From positions 186,001 to 250,000 of the forward strand of contig NZ_JAPTGG010000001.1 in assembly GCF_026891035.1 (NCBI RefSeq): a stretch of 64,000 bases of DNA, read 5' to 3'. This DNA is from Dasania phycosphaerae (GTDB lineage Bacteria; Pseudomonadota; Gammaproteobacteria; Pseudomonadales; Dasaniaceae). The notes under the pieces were generated by a model that did no database searches, was not told the origin of the DNA, and saw only the letters and a list, made by a program, of their open reading frames with translations. Shown here piece by piece: positions 1-8,700 of the stretch; within the stretch, counting starts at the first letter, position 1, and each line of letters opens with the position of its first letter. Made by a program: the position numbers and the translations under genes.

Positions 1-698
1 ATGGCATAGACCTCAGCGTTTATGAGCACGAGGTGCTGGGCATAGTGGGCGGCTCTGGCACAGGCAAGTCGGTACTGCTTAACTGCATGCTAGGGTTGCG
101 CATCCCCACTGCCGGTGAGGTGCGATTATTTGGCAAAAATATTTGCCAAGATGAAGACGGCAAACTCAGTTTTTGCCAAAGCCGCTGGGGGGTTTTGTTT
201 CAAACTGGCGCTTTGTTTTCTGGCTTGACAGTATTAGAAAACGTAATGACCCCCATACAAGAACACAGCAACGCCAGCCAACAGCTAATCAAGGAAATAG
301 CCTGTTTAAAATTGCGCATGGTGGGGCTAAAACAAGAGGCCTTTGATAAATACCCTTCAGAATTATCCGGCGGTATGATTAAACGCGCCGCGCTGGCCAG
401 AGCCTTGGCCATGGAGCCTAAAATTATTTTTTTAGATGAGCCCACTGCCGGGCTAGACCCCATTAGCGCAGCCGAGTTTGATGCACTAATTTTATACTTA
501 CGCGCACATTTAAATTTAACCGTGGTGATGATATCTCATGATATGGATTCACTATTGACCATCTGCGACCGCTTTGCCGTTATCGTCGACAAAAAAGCCA
601 TCAGCGGTAAACGCGACGATATCATTAAACATCCGCACCCTTGGATACAGCAATATTTTGGCGGTGTACGCGGCCGCGCAGCGCTGGCCTCAGCCTAG
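1..698 (+). CDS. MCE/Mla-type lipid ABC transporter ATPase (5' truncated)
   Basis: ATP-binding subunit of an MCE-type (MlaF-like) ABC importer or exporter that moves lipids between the inner and outer membranes. The reading frame is open from base 3 to the window edge, so the true start lies upstream; the GTG at 33 falls just before the Walker A and is not a credible start. Walker A is GGSGTGKS, the signature is LSGGMIKR, Walker B is IIFLDEPTAG, and the H-loop is MISHDMD. The LSGGM signature and the GLDPISA stretch are typical of the MlaF branch. The MCE protein follows 32 bases later and an auxiliary lipoprotein after that. The permease is presumably just upstream, outside the window. Confidence 0.9.
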   Translation, partial: GIDLSVYEHEVLGIVGGSGTGKSVLLNCMLGLRIPTAGEVRLFGKNICQDEDGKLSFCQSRWGVLFQTGALFSGLTVLENVMTPIQEHSNASQQLIKEIACLKLRMVGLKQEAFDKYPSELSGGMIKRAALARALAMEPKIIFLDEPTAGLDPISAAEFDALILYLRAHLNLTVVMISHDMDSLLTICDRFAVIVDKKAISGKRDDIIKHPHPWIQQYFGGVRGRAALASA

Positions 699-730
699 CA
701 AGCCGATAGTTTTTGTAAGAGAGTTAAACA

Positions 731-1630
731 ATGGAAAGACATGCAAAATTTATTTTAGTCGGCGGTTTTATACTGCTATCACTGGCCGGCCTGACGCTGT
801 TTAAACTATGGATTAGCCCTGCTGATAAAAATGACAAGCTCGCGGTTTATCACATAGTGTTTCGCGGCTCCGTGAGTGGTTTATCAGTTGGTAGTGAGGT
901 GCGATACTTAGGTGTCGCTATAGGCCGAGTCAACAGTATAGCCATTAATAAACAACAATTGGGTCATGTTGATGTAAGCTTTAATAGCGAGCAACAACTA
1001 CCCCACCGGCAACTATTGGCGCAATTAGAGCCCAAAGGCATTACCGGCCTGGCAGTGGTAGAGTTGCGTTTAAAAACCACCACTGATGCCAGCTTTGCCA
1101 ACATAGGTGATAGCATACCCGGCTACCCTTCACTATTTACTCAACTAGGCAACTCCGCTAGCGCTACCGGCAATAACGCCAAAGAGCTGCTTAGCAATAT
1201 CAATCAGTTATTTAAACCGGATAATATTGCTCACCTCAGCAATAGCATACAGCAGTTAGATTTAGCTACCGCTAACTTAGCCTACGCCTCTAAAGATATG
1301 GCCGAGTTGCTAGGCAACCTCAACAACAATAGCCGCCAACTGCAAAAAACCTTAAGCAGTTATCAGCAAGTTGGCGCAAAACTAGACCAAGCCCTATTGC
1401 CTAGCCTGCAAGCAGCAACTGACTCAGCACAACATATTTTAGGCAACAGTGAAGCCAATATTAACCGGCTATTTGAACAACAAATTCCTAAGTTAGTTGG
1501 CATTAGTGATCAGCTATCCTTTTCTTTACAGCGTATTAACGAGCTAGCCAGCGGCTTGAGCAACCAGCCACAGCAGCTTATTTACGGTAAATCGCTACCC
1601 CAATTGGAGGTCGACATTGCGCGCCAATAA
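731..1630 (+). CDS. MCE-domain (MlaD-like) periplasmic lipid-transport protein
   Basis: Single-MCE-domain protein of 299 residues. One N-terminal membrane segment (about residues 8-28) is followed by the MCE domain (about 38-115, with GSEVRYLGVAIGRV and GITGLAVVELRL). A long, Asn/Gln-rich helical tail then runs to about residue 285 and would project into the periplasm. It lies between the ATPase and the lipoprotein gene, and the latter begins inside its last 14 bases, so the three are probably translationally coupled. The partner lipoprotein resembles PqiC/YmbA rather than MlaC, so this is likely a Pqi- or MCE-type lipid system and not the standard Mla operon. Confidence 0.87.
   Translation: MERHAKFILVGGFILLSLAGLTLFKLWISPADKNDKLAVYHIVFRGSVSGLSVGSEVRYLGVAIGRVNSIAINKQQLGHVDVSFNSEQQLPHRQLLAQLEPKGITGLAVVELRLKTTTDASFANIGDSIPGYPSLFTQLGNSASATGNNAKELLSNINQLFKPDNIAHLSNSIQQLDLATANLAYASKDMAELLGNLNNNSRQLQKTLSSYQQVGAKLDQALLPSLQAATDSAQHILGNSEANINRLFEQQIPKLVGISDQLSFSLQRINELASGLSNQPQQLIYGKSLPQLEVDIARQ
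1606..1610 (+). promoter_or_regulatory. Shine-Dalgarno selecting a TTG start
   Basis: GGAGG sits six bases upstream of the TTG at 1617, inside the end of the preceding MCE gene. It supports the rare TTG codon as the start of the lipoprotein gene. Confidence 0.7.
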
Positions 1631-2222
1631 CAATAAAAAACTACTTACTTTAGCCTTGGCCAGTACCTTAGCAGGCTGCATTAACCTACCTGCACAAAAT
1701 GATGCTCCTCCCCAGCATTACAGCTTGCTGGCGGCACAAGGTGACTGCCAGGCCAACACTCGCGCTACGATTAAGCTGGCTGTAACTCGCGTGGCCAGTG
1801 GTTTGGATAGCGACAGGCTGATCCAAATTTCTAAGCACAACGGTGAGCTACGCTACCTTAGTAATATGCGCTGGCCTAATAATACGCAAGCACTATTAGA
1901 GCAGCGCTTAGCACAGGATCTAGAAAGTGCCGGCTTTAGCATTATCACCAGCCATCAACAGCTAGCTAGTACCCCCCAGTTATACTGTGAACTGCGCTCA
2001 TTAAATTTATTAAGCCAAGAGCAAGCCAATAATGCGGTCTTTGCCTTGTCATGTAATCTATACCAGCCCGAAAAAAAATCGCAGCACAGCATTGCTGTTA
2101 ACGAGCAGGTAGCACTCACGAGCATGAATACCCATAGCATATCAGTGGCCTTGAGCAACAGCTATCAGCTTGGTTTTCAACAATTATGTCAGCGCTTAAA
2201 TCAACAACTGTCTAGTCAGTAG
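1617..2222 (+). CDS. ABC-type transport auxiliary lipoprotein (PqiC/YmbA-like)
   Basis: Outer-membrane lipoprotein of 201 residues that accompanies MCE transporters. The N-terminus is a lipoprotein signal peptide with lipobox LAGC (Cys at residue 21). The rest resembles the ABC_trans_aux (PF03886) fold, with the VTRVASGLDSDRLIQ stretch and an LEQRLAQDLESAGF helix. It starts with TTG and overlaps the MCE gene by 14 bases, so it is coupled to it. It probably connects the MCE tunnel to the outer membrane. The assignment rests on the lipobox, length and gene order; the sequence family is weakly conserved. Confidence 0.8.
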   Translation: MRANNNKKLLTLALASTLAGCINLPAQNDAPPQHYSLLAAQGDCQANTRATIKLAVTRVASGLDSDRLIQISKHNGELRYLSNMRWPNNTQALLEQRLAQDLESAGFSIITSHQQLASTPQLYCELRSLNLLSQEQANNAVFALSCNLYQPEKKSQHSIAVNEQVALTSMNTHSISVALSNSYQLGFQQLCQRLNQQLSSQ

Positions 2223-2410
2223 CCAGTTTGTGCAATAAGCACACGCACAACCGCATCACTGCAATTGTTTGCCGGCAAGCGCTGGCACTCGCTTAGAAAG
2301 CCTAACCGGCTAAGCTAAAAAATAATGAATTTCAACTCTTACCTTTAGTCATATTTTCCCTATAATGCGCGCCCTTTATAAAGTCTCTCAATAGTCATTC
2401 GGGGTTTGCA

Positions 2411-2965
2411 TTGATTATTTTTACTATTACTAACAACATCACTCAGCAAGTTTATGTAGGCACAACTAAGGAGTGCGCCTATGAACGCTGGAAGCAATAC
2501 GTAGCCGCCCACAACAAAGCGATAGATGCACCACTGTACCGCGATATGCGCGAGCATGGCGTAGAAAACTTTAGTATTAATGAATGCGGCTTTGCCTATG
2601 ATATGGAAGAGGCTAGGGAGTTACTCAGCGAGACTATGGCCGAGCTAGATGCTATCAACCTGCAAGGTATGAAAACATCAGCCGCCATAGTAAAAGCCGT
2701 TAGCAGTAAAACAAGCAACAGCGCTAGCAAGCCCAAGCCTAAGACCAGCCGCAGTGCAAGCAGCTCAATTACCGCCAAGCCTAAAATCGCCAATGGTCGC
2801 ACCGGCTCTAGCAGTAAAGAGAAAAAAATACGCGAAGCCATAGAAAAAGAAAAAGCCGACAGACAAGAGCAGCAATATAGAAAAATTGCTGCCGAGGCTG
2901 AGGAGATGAAAGCCATAATGGCTAGGCTAGATGCCCGCGCTGCTGGCCCAGCTAAGCGCCGCTAA
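2411..2965 (+). CDS. GIY-YIG-like protein with basic low-complexity tail
   Basis: 184-residue protein. Residues 1-85 look like a GIY-YIG nuclease domain: the opening strands IIFTITNN and VYVGTT stand where GIY and YIG usually occur, followed by an Arg in YERWKQY and a later Glu-rich helix. Residues 95-135 are Ser/Lys/Ala-rich, and 135-184 form a charged helix ending in KRR, which suggests nucleic-acid binding. The first GIY motif is degenerate, so nuclease activity is uncertain. The start is TTG; no in-frame ATG or GTG precedes it. A TATAAT at 2361-2366 could be its -10 element. Confidence 0.6.
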   Translation: MIIFTITNNITQQVYVGTTKECAYERWKQYVAAHNKAIDAPLYRDMREHGVENFSINECGFAYDMEEARELLSETMAELDAINLQGMKTSAAIVKAVSSKTSNSASKPKPKTSRSASSSITAKPKIANGRTGSSSKEKKIREAIEKEKADRQEQQYRKIAAEAEEMKAIMARLDARAAGPAKRR

Positions 2966-3001
2966 GCTCTGTAGAACCGCGGCGCACTCGCCTATAGTAA
3001 G

Positions 3002-3463
3002 TTATTTAGGGTAGTGATAACGCGGGTAGCGGGTTTGTATTACCGGGTCCATTTCATATTGGGCCTGTAAAAAAGCCACCAAATCCGTTAACTGCTGTAC
3101 CGTCATTACGCTATTATAATTTGGCATTAACGACTGCCCCTCGGTTTGCACCATCGCTTGCGGGTAACCTTTGGCCAAGCGGTGGGAGGGGTTGATGATG
3201 GACGTTACCAACTGGCCATAGTTTTGAATAATACGCACCTTGCCACCCAGCTTAACCGTGATGGCAGCATCTTCGACATGCGGGATATCTGCTCTGCCAA
3301 CAACGGCATGGCAGCTATTGCAGTGCAATTCTAAAAAAGCCGCCTGTCCTTTTTCCACATCCCCTTCAGGCAAGGTAAAACCTCTACCCGATTTGGTGGG
3401 GTCGCCACAGCCTTGTAGCAGCTGCACTGCCAACAAAACCAACATTAAATATAAATATCTCAT
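3002..3463 (-). CDS. Monoheme c-type cytochrome lipoprotein
   Basis: Small exported cytochrome c of 153 residues. A hydrophobic signal ends in LQGC, so it is probably a lipoprotein. A single heme site, CNSCH, lies about 55 residues in, and a Met in SLMPNYN is the likely sixth ligand. The C-terminal helix LTDLVAFLQAQYE is typical of class I cytochromes. The ATG at 3463 is preferred over an upstream start at 3520 because it has an AGGGAG ribosome site and begins directly with the signal peptide. No oxidase genes are adjacent, so its electron partner is unknown. A candidate FNR/ANR site lies about 100 bases upstream. Confidence 0.85.
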   Translation of the reverse strand: MRYLYLMLVLLAVQLLQGCGDPTKSGRGFTLPEGDVEKGQAAFLELHCNSCHAVVGRADIPHVEDAAITVKLGGKVRIIQNYGQLVTSIINPSHRLAKGYPQAMVQTEGQSLMPNYNSVMTVQQLTDLVAFLQAQYEMDPVIQTRYPRYHYPK

Positions 3464-3563
3464 GATAACTCCCTCTATTTCATAGCCGCCCAACAGTAGT
3501 AATAACACTATTGATTGCATAACAGCTGATTACAATAGACTAGTGTGGTAAATCGAATAGAAC

Positions 3564-3577
3564 TTGCTTTAGATCAA
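3564..3577 (-). promoter_or_regulatory. Candidate FNR/ANR box upstream of the cytochrome c gene
   Basis: TTGCTTTAGATCAA matches the TTGAT-N4-ATCAA consensus at nine of ten fixed positions. It lies about 100 bases before the cytochrome start, about the same distance as the perfect site before the Aer-like gene. Suggestive only. Confidence 0.4.
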
Positions 3578-3601
3578 CTTTTAGCCAGCAGCTGATGATA
3601 A

Positions 3602-4108
3602 TTAATCAGCTTCATCCCAACGTTTTTCGCGGCCCTTAAGCCGCCAGTTACGATACTTTTTGAGCAAACTACTACTAAAAGAAGACGACATGTCCTCAAA
3701 AGTATCAATGCCATAGAGGATAATCACCACAACTACAGACATTTTGATGGCAATATATTCGCCCGCCACCGTAATACATACGCCTATAGCAGCTAATACC
3801 CATATTGTTGCCGCCGAAGTCACTCCCACTACCAAGCCCTCCTTGGCCAGCATCACACCCGCCCCCAAAAAACCTATGCCGGTAACAACCTGCCCTATCA
3901 CCCTGGCTGGATCAGCCACGTCATTAACTACCAGCATAGATAGCGCAACAAATAAGTAAGTGCCCAATACAATCAATGAGGAGGTGCGCATACCCACGGG
4001 CTTGCCCCGTAATTGCCGCTCTAAACCAATTAATGAGCCACAAAATAATGCCGTTGCAACCTTGTTCCAACTTAAGGGTTCAATAGCTAGCAAAGCATGC
4101 AGGTCCAC
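3602..4108 (-). CDS. MgtC/SapB-family inner-membrane protein
   Basis: 168-residue membrane protein with four to five hydrophobic segments. The family core is GSLIGLERQLRGKPVGMRT followed by GQVVTGIGFLGAGVML and TSAATIWVLAAIGV, the hallmark of the MgtC N-terminal domain. The C-terminal soluble domain of MgtC proper is missing; instead there is a short basic tail (KKYRNWRLKGREKRW). It begins with GTG behind a GAGGAC ribosome site. The family is linked to growth in low magnesium and to control of the F-type ATPase in pathogens; in free-living bacteria its role is unclear. Confidence 0.85.
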   Translation of the reverse strand: MDLHALLAIEPLSWNKVATALFCGSLIGLERQLRGKPVGMRTSSLIVLGTYLFVALSMLVVNDVADPARVIGQVVTGIGFLGAGVMLAKEGLVVGVTSAATIWVLAAIGVCITVAGEYIAIKMSVVVVIILYGIDTFEDMSSSFSSSLLKKYRNWRLKGREKRWDEAD

Positions 4109-4256
4109 AATTTAGTCCTCGAAGTCATTATGGCAATAACGATTCTATAGCGGTGAAAGAAGCGCAGAAAAAATCTTACTACCTATAAACTATAGCTTCA
4201 TATTTTTGAGCCGACCATGTTAATTACTCACTACTGCATAGCGTTTAATGACAAAG

Positions 4257-4274
4257 CTGTCATCTTTATGTCAT
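4257..4274 (+). promoter_or_regulatory. Pho box (PhoB operator)
   Basis: Two direct heptamers, CTGTCAT and ATGTCAT, are separated by four bases, giving the 11-base repeat period of a PhoB box. The only change from consensus is the first base of the second repeat. A TATAGG about eight bases downstream could serve as -10. The site is 43 bases before the PstS-OmpA gene. Confidence 0.7.
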
Positions 4275-4317
4275 CTATTGGCTATAGGCTTATGCTGTGA
4301 TTTTGCAGGAGCCAACC

Positions 4318-5706
4318 ATGTTTAAAGCTGTTTTATTGGCAACAGCCATAGTATTAGCCCCCTACAGCCTGGCCAACGGCGATTACTTATTTAAAATTTC
4401 AGGTTCAAATACGCTAGGCGCACACCTGGCCCCTCTGTGTGCTGCAGAATATTTAAAAACAAAAGGCTTTAAACAAGTAAACATTAACAATACCCCAGTA
4501 GAAAATGAAAAAGTCGTAATGGGCTATAACCCCGCGGGGCAACAACAGGGAATTTTTATTGCCGCTCATGGTTCTAGCACCGGCTTTAAGGCGCTGCAAA
4601 CAGCTAGCGCCGATTTAGCCATGTCATCTCGCCCCATCAAAGCTAAGGAGCTATTAGACTTAGCGGCATTGGGTGACTTGCGTGCAGCGCAGGCTGAGCA
4701 TACTGTTGCCATCGATGGCTTAGCTATACTGGTTAACCCCAATAACCCTATAGCTAAACTGTCAGTGCAGCAGGTGGCTGATATTTTTTCTGGTGTTATC
4801 AGCAACTGGCAAGAGTTGGGCGGGGCCAATCTAGCGATTTCACTCTATGCCAGAGATGAACAGTCTGGCACTTGGGACACTTTTAAAAATTTAGTGCTAG
4901 GCAAGCAACATAAGTTAGCAACATCAGCGCTACGTTTCGAGTCCAACGATGAGCTATCGGATCAAGTCGCCAATGATCCTGGCGCTATAGGTTTTACCGG
5001 CTTGGCCTCGGTGCGCAACAGTAAATTAGTCGCTATTTCCGATAAAAATACCCTTGCATTGCTGCCACAACGCCTGACTGTAGCCACAGAAGATTACCCG
5101 CTATCTCGTCGGCTGTACTTCTATCAACCTCAGAACAGTTTAAAAAGCAAAGATTTGAACAGTAAAGTCTGGGTACAAGGCTATGTCGATTTCTGCCTGG
5201 CTGAGGCAGGGCAAAATTTAGTGGAACAAGTAGGCTTTATCACTCAAAACATTATTGCTGTGCAGCAACCCCAGTACCAAAATGCGCCTAGCAGCTATAT
5301 GCAGCTGGCTGATAAAGCGCTGCGCCTGTCTATCAACTTTCGATTTAATAATGGCAGCAGCAAACTAGACAACAAGGCCTTAAAAGATATAGAGCGAGTC
5401 AGCCAATTTTTAAGCAAGCCAGAATATACTGGCCGCAATGTATATTTAGTGGGTTTTAGTGACAGCCACAAGAAGAAAAAACACGACCTACTTATTGCCC
5501 ACTTCCGAGCCCTAGCTGTGCAGGCCAAGCTTATTAAGCAACAAATAGCCATAAGCAAAAGCTTGAGCCTAGGCTCATTTATGCCAGTGGCCTCGGCAGA
5601 TAGCCAGGCAGCCAAGTTAAAAAACTCTAGGGTAGAGATATGGGTTGAAAAATCCCCTAGCGGGCAGCAGCTGACGCATATCAGCATCCCCAACGCTTTA
5701 CCTTAA
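4318..5706 (+). CDS. Phosphate-binding protein (PstS-like) fused to an OmpA-like peptidoglycan-binding domain
   Basis: 462-residue exported protein. A signal peptide (cleavage near SLA-NG) is followed by a PstS-type periplasmic binding domain (about residues 20-295) with SGSNTLG, HGSSTGFKAL, MSSRPIK and RDEQSGTWDTF in the positions that hold phosphate in PstS. An OmpA-like domain follows (about 335-455; FNNGSSKLD and VGFSDSHKKKK). ATG at 4318 has an AGGAG six bases upstream and is preferred over an upstream GTG at 4297. No pstCAB genes are adjacent. With the Pho box upstream, a phosphate-starvation role at the cell wall is likely: capture or sensing of phosphate rather than plain transport. 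Confidence 0.85.
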   Translation: MFKAVLLATAIVLAPYSLANGDYLFKISGSNTLGAHLAPLCAAEYLKTKGFKQVNINNTPVENEKVVMGYNPAGQQQGIFIAAHGSSTGFKALQTASADLAMSSRPIKAKELLDLAALGDLRAAQAEHTVAIDGLAILVNPNNPIAKLSVQQVADIFSGVISNWQELGGANLAISLYARDEQSGTWDTFKNLVLGKQHKLATSALRFESNDELSDQVANDPGAIGFTGLASVRNSKLVAISDKNTLALLPQRLTVATEDYPLSRRLYFYQPQNSLKSKDLNSKVWVQGYVDFCLAEAGQNLVEQVGFITQNIIAVQQPQYQNAPSSYMQLADKALRLSINFRFNNGSSKLDNKALKDIERVSQFLSKPEYTGRNVYLVGFSDSHKKKKHDLLIAHFRALAVQAKLIKQQIAISKSLSLGSFMPVASADSQAAKLKNSRVEIWVEKSPSGQQLTHISIPNALP

Positions 5707-5711
5707 TACAA

Positions 5712-8700
5712 TTAGGCCTGCGGCTTTAAATCGGGATTATAAAATTGAAAAGTATTACGGCCTAGGCTTTTGGCTTTATACATGGCGATATCAGCGTTTT
5801 TCATCAACTCGGATACATCCTTGCCACCGCCAGGATACTGAGTAATACCTATGCTCACAGTAACGGCCACCTCTTCGCCGCTTAGTACCATAGGTTTAGA
5901 TAGCTGCTCGATGATGCGAGTAGCTACAGCAGCCACACTGCCCTCTTCTTTAGCTTGAGTATTTCCTAATATAATGGTGAATTCATCGCCACCCAGCCTA
6001 GCCACACTATCATCAGCCCCTATACAGGATAATAAGCGCTCTGATACGTTCACCAATAATTGATCGCCAGCATCATGACCCAAAGTATCATTAATCATTT
6101 TAAAACGATCCAAATCCAAAAATAATAATGCAAAGCTATTGTTATTTTCTATAGAGCTGACTAATAGATGGGTAAGATTGTCTTTAAACAATCGCCTATT
6201 TTCCAGCCCGGTTAAGGTATCATAGTAAGCTAGTTGTTCCATTTGTGACTGGTGATTTTTATGTTCGGTAATATCCTCACACACGGCCACATAATGAGTT
6301 AGCTTACCCATATCATCGCGTATAGGCGACATAGAGATAAGCCCCCATACTTTATCACCACTCTTAGAGCAGATTTCTAATTCACCATGCCAGCTTTGCT
6401 GCTGTTCAACGGCCTCAAACATCAGGCTTAAATTAGCTAGCGTTCTATCCGTGACTTTTATTTTATATATCTCTGTGCCTAATAACTCCTGCTCTGCATA
6501 GCCAGTCATATTGGTTAGGGTAGGATTTACATACTCCACCAACATTTTATTATCGACTATAAAAACACCACTAGCGCTATGCTCTACTGCATTGGATAGC
6601 ATCAATAGTTTATGAGCGCTTTCTTTGCGCTCAGTAATATCACATAACACCCCATGATAGTGGCTAACCTCACCCTGCGTATCGCGGTATATTTTGGTAC
6701 GCTCCTCTATCCAGCGCCACTCCCCAGTTTTAGTGATAATGCGATACTCAATCGTATACTCATCATCACCGCGCAGCTCTTCAACACTATTAATAATATC
6801 AAGGTTATACTGATAATCTTCAGGGTTAATTATTTTACGATAGAGATTCTTATCTTCATAAAAATCTTCAGGCAGGTAGCCAAACTGACAAATATTATCG
6901 GATACAAAATCTATTGGCGAATTATCCCCCTCCCCCCACTCAACAACCACAAAGCGGCTGCCATTGATAATCGCATCCATCTCCTCTCTTTTTTCTGCCA
7001 GTTCCTTATAACGTTGCTGACTGTTTTTTCTTTCGTTATTCATTATGGCATGAGCCATAACATCGGCTAAACCGCCACACATAGCTATTTCTTCATTGGT
7101 CCATTGCCTAGTATCACCTCGATGGTCCAAATTAATCGCCCCTACCATTTTACCCTGCACACGTATTGCGCTTTCCAGACTAGAGGATATATTCTCTGGT
7201 ATATAAAAAAGTTCTGAAAATGATTTAGCCAGTGGATCATTAAGCGTATCCTCAATTGCCACTGTACGCCTGCGCCTTAACTCTGTATAAAACTCATCAT
7301 TAAAATCAGCACCGTGAGAAAACTGCTGTAAATCTTCTTCGTAGTAGTCGCCTTCTAAAACATACGAGCTCAACAGCCATGCTCTTTTCGCCTCATAATC
7401 GAACATCCAGATCCCGGTATTGTAAATATTGAGCTGTATTGCAGCCTGCCTAGTAATCAAATCCGCAACATTTTGTAAATTACCATTGATAACATCTTCG
7501 TGAGTTGCCAGCTTAACAATAACCTCCTGGTTTTTACTTAACCTTTCCCTACTCTGCTGTATTTTTGCATCTTCTTCTATACTTTCTTTATTCATTAAAG
7601 CTTGGGTTATTTGATCACTTAAACTAAACACGAAGGCTATTTCATCCTCTTGCCATATACGATCAGTTTTACAGTGCTCTACTGATAACAAGCCTACCGT
7701 CTCCCCCCTCACCCTTATAGCCACATCTATTCCCGCCAATACAGATTTATCCTCTAGTATTTCGGAAAAGTATTTTTTGTCTTTCGCATGTCTATCTGAA
7801 TTATCAAATACTATCTGTCTGCCAGAAGTGAGAAGATCATAATAACCTTGCGAATCCTTTAGGCAATAACTTCTATCAGTATCATAATATTGTCTTTCAA
7901 CATCATAACCCTGTGCAATATTTATGACGTCATCGTCATTTTCAGCAAGCCACCAAATCTCAGACCTTTGACACTGCAGCACCGACACAGCTTTTTCACA
8001 AACGGCCTTTATCACTTCACTAACGTCTCCATCTGCCAATGTTTTACTAACAGCAATATCAGTAATAATCGTATTTTGCATTTGCAATCGACTAATACGC
8101 TTAGCCTCTTGCTCTAGCCGTTGCCGTTCTTCTAACTCTCGCTGCCTATAATCCCTATTGACCAGCATAAAACCGATAATATCTGCCACCGCCCCATGAA
8201 AGGCGATTTCATCAACTGTCCAGTGTCTAATTTCGCCATAATGCTCAACGTTTAAAATGCCAGCGGTTTTACCCTGTAGCCTTATAGCGCTATCCATAGA
8301 AGAGCTAATACCATAAACCAGCTGCTCTTTTTCTAAAAACTCAAAGGTTCTTTTATCATTTCTGGCATCATCAGCCGCTACAGTTTTTTCTTTTTCTATA
8401 GCCTCAAAAAAGCAAGGGTATTGTTCACGACTATAACTATCATCAATATAGTGCCTATTTTCGCTACGCTGATAATAATCAACATTGTGTAGAATTTCGG
8501 ACTTATCGCCTATCAACCAAACCCCACAGCCCTCTAGTGACAATGCTGTAGCCACCACCTCATTGATATAGCGAACAGCCTCATCAAATTTTGATGCATC
8601 GACTATTCTTGAATCTATAGAAAGATCACTAACAACCCTTTGTAAATTACTTGCGTAAATGAGTTTTTCATTAGCTCTACGCTCGTTCTCTTTAAGTTTT

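Noticed and set aside
33..698. Full-length ATPase starting at GTG 33
   Set aside because: The frame is open upstream to the window edge and a normal strand precedes the Walker A motif, so the gene is truncated by the window.
2596..2916. Hydrophobic minus-strand frame opposite the GIY-YIG-like gene
   Set aside because: It is the antisense reading of the low-complexity Ser/Ala/Lys tail and has no supporting signals.
4297..4317. Upstream GTG start for the PstS-OmpA gene
   Set aside because: It would add seven residues before the signal peptide, whereas ATG 4318 has a good ribosome site at the right distance.
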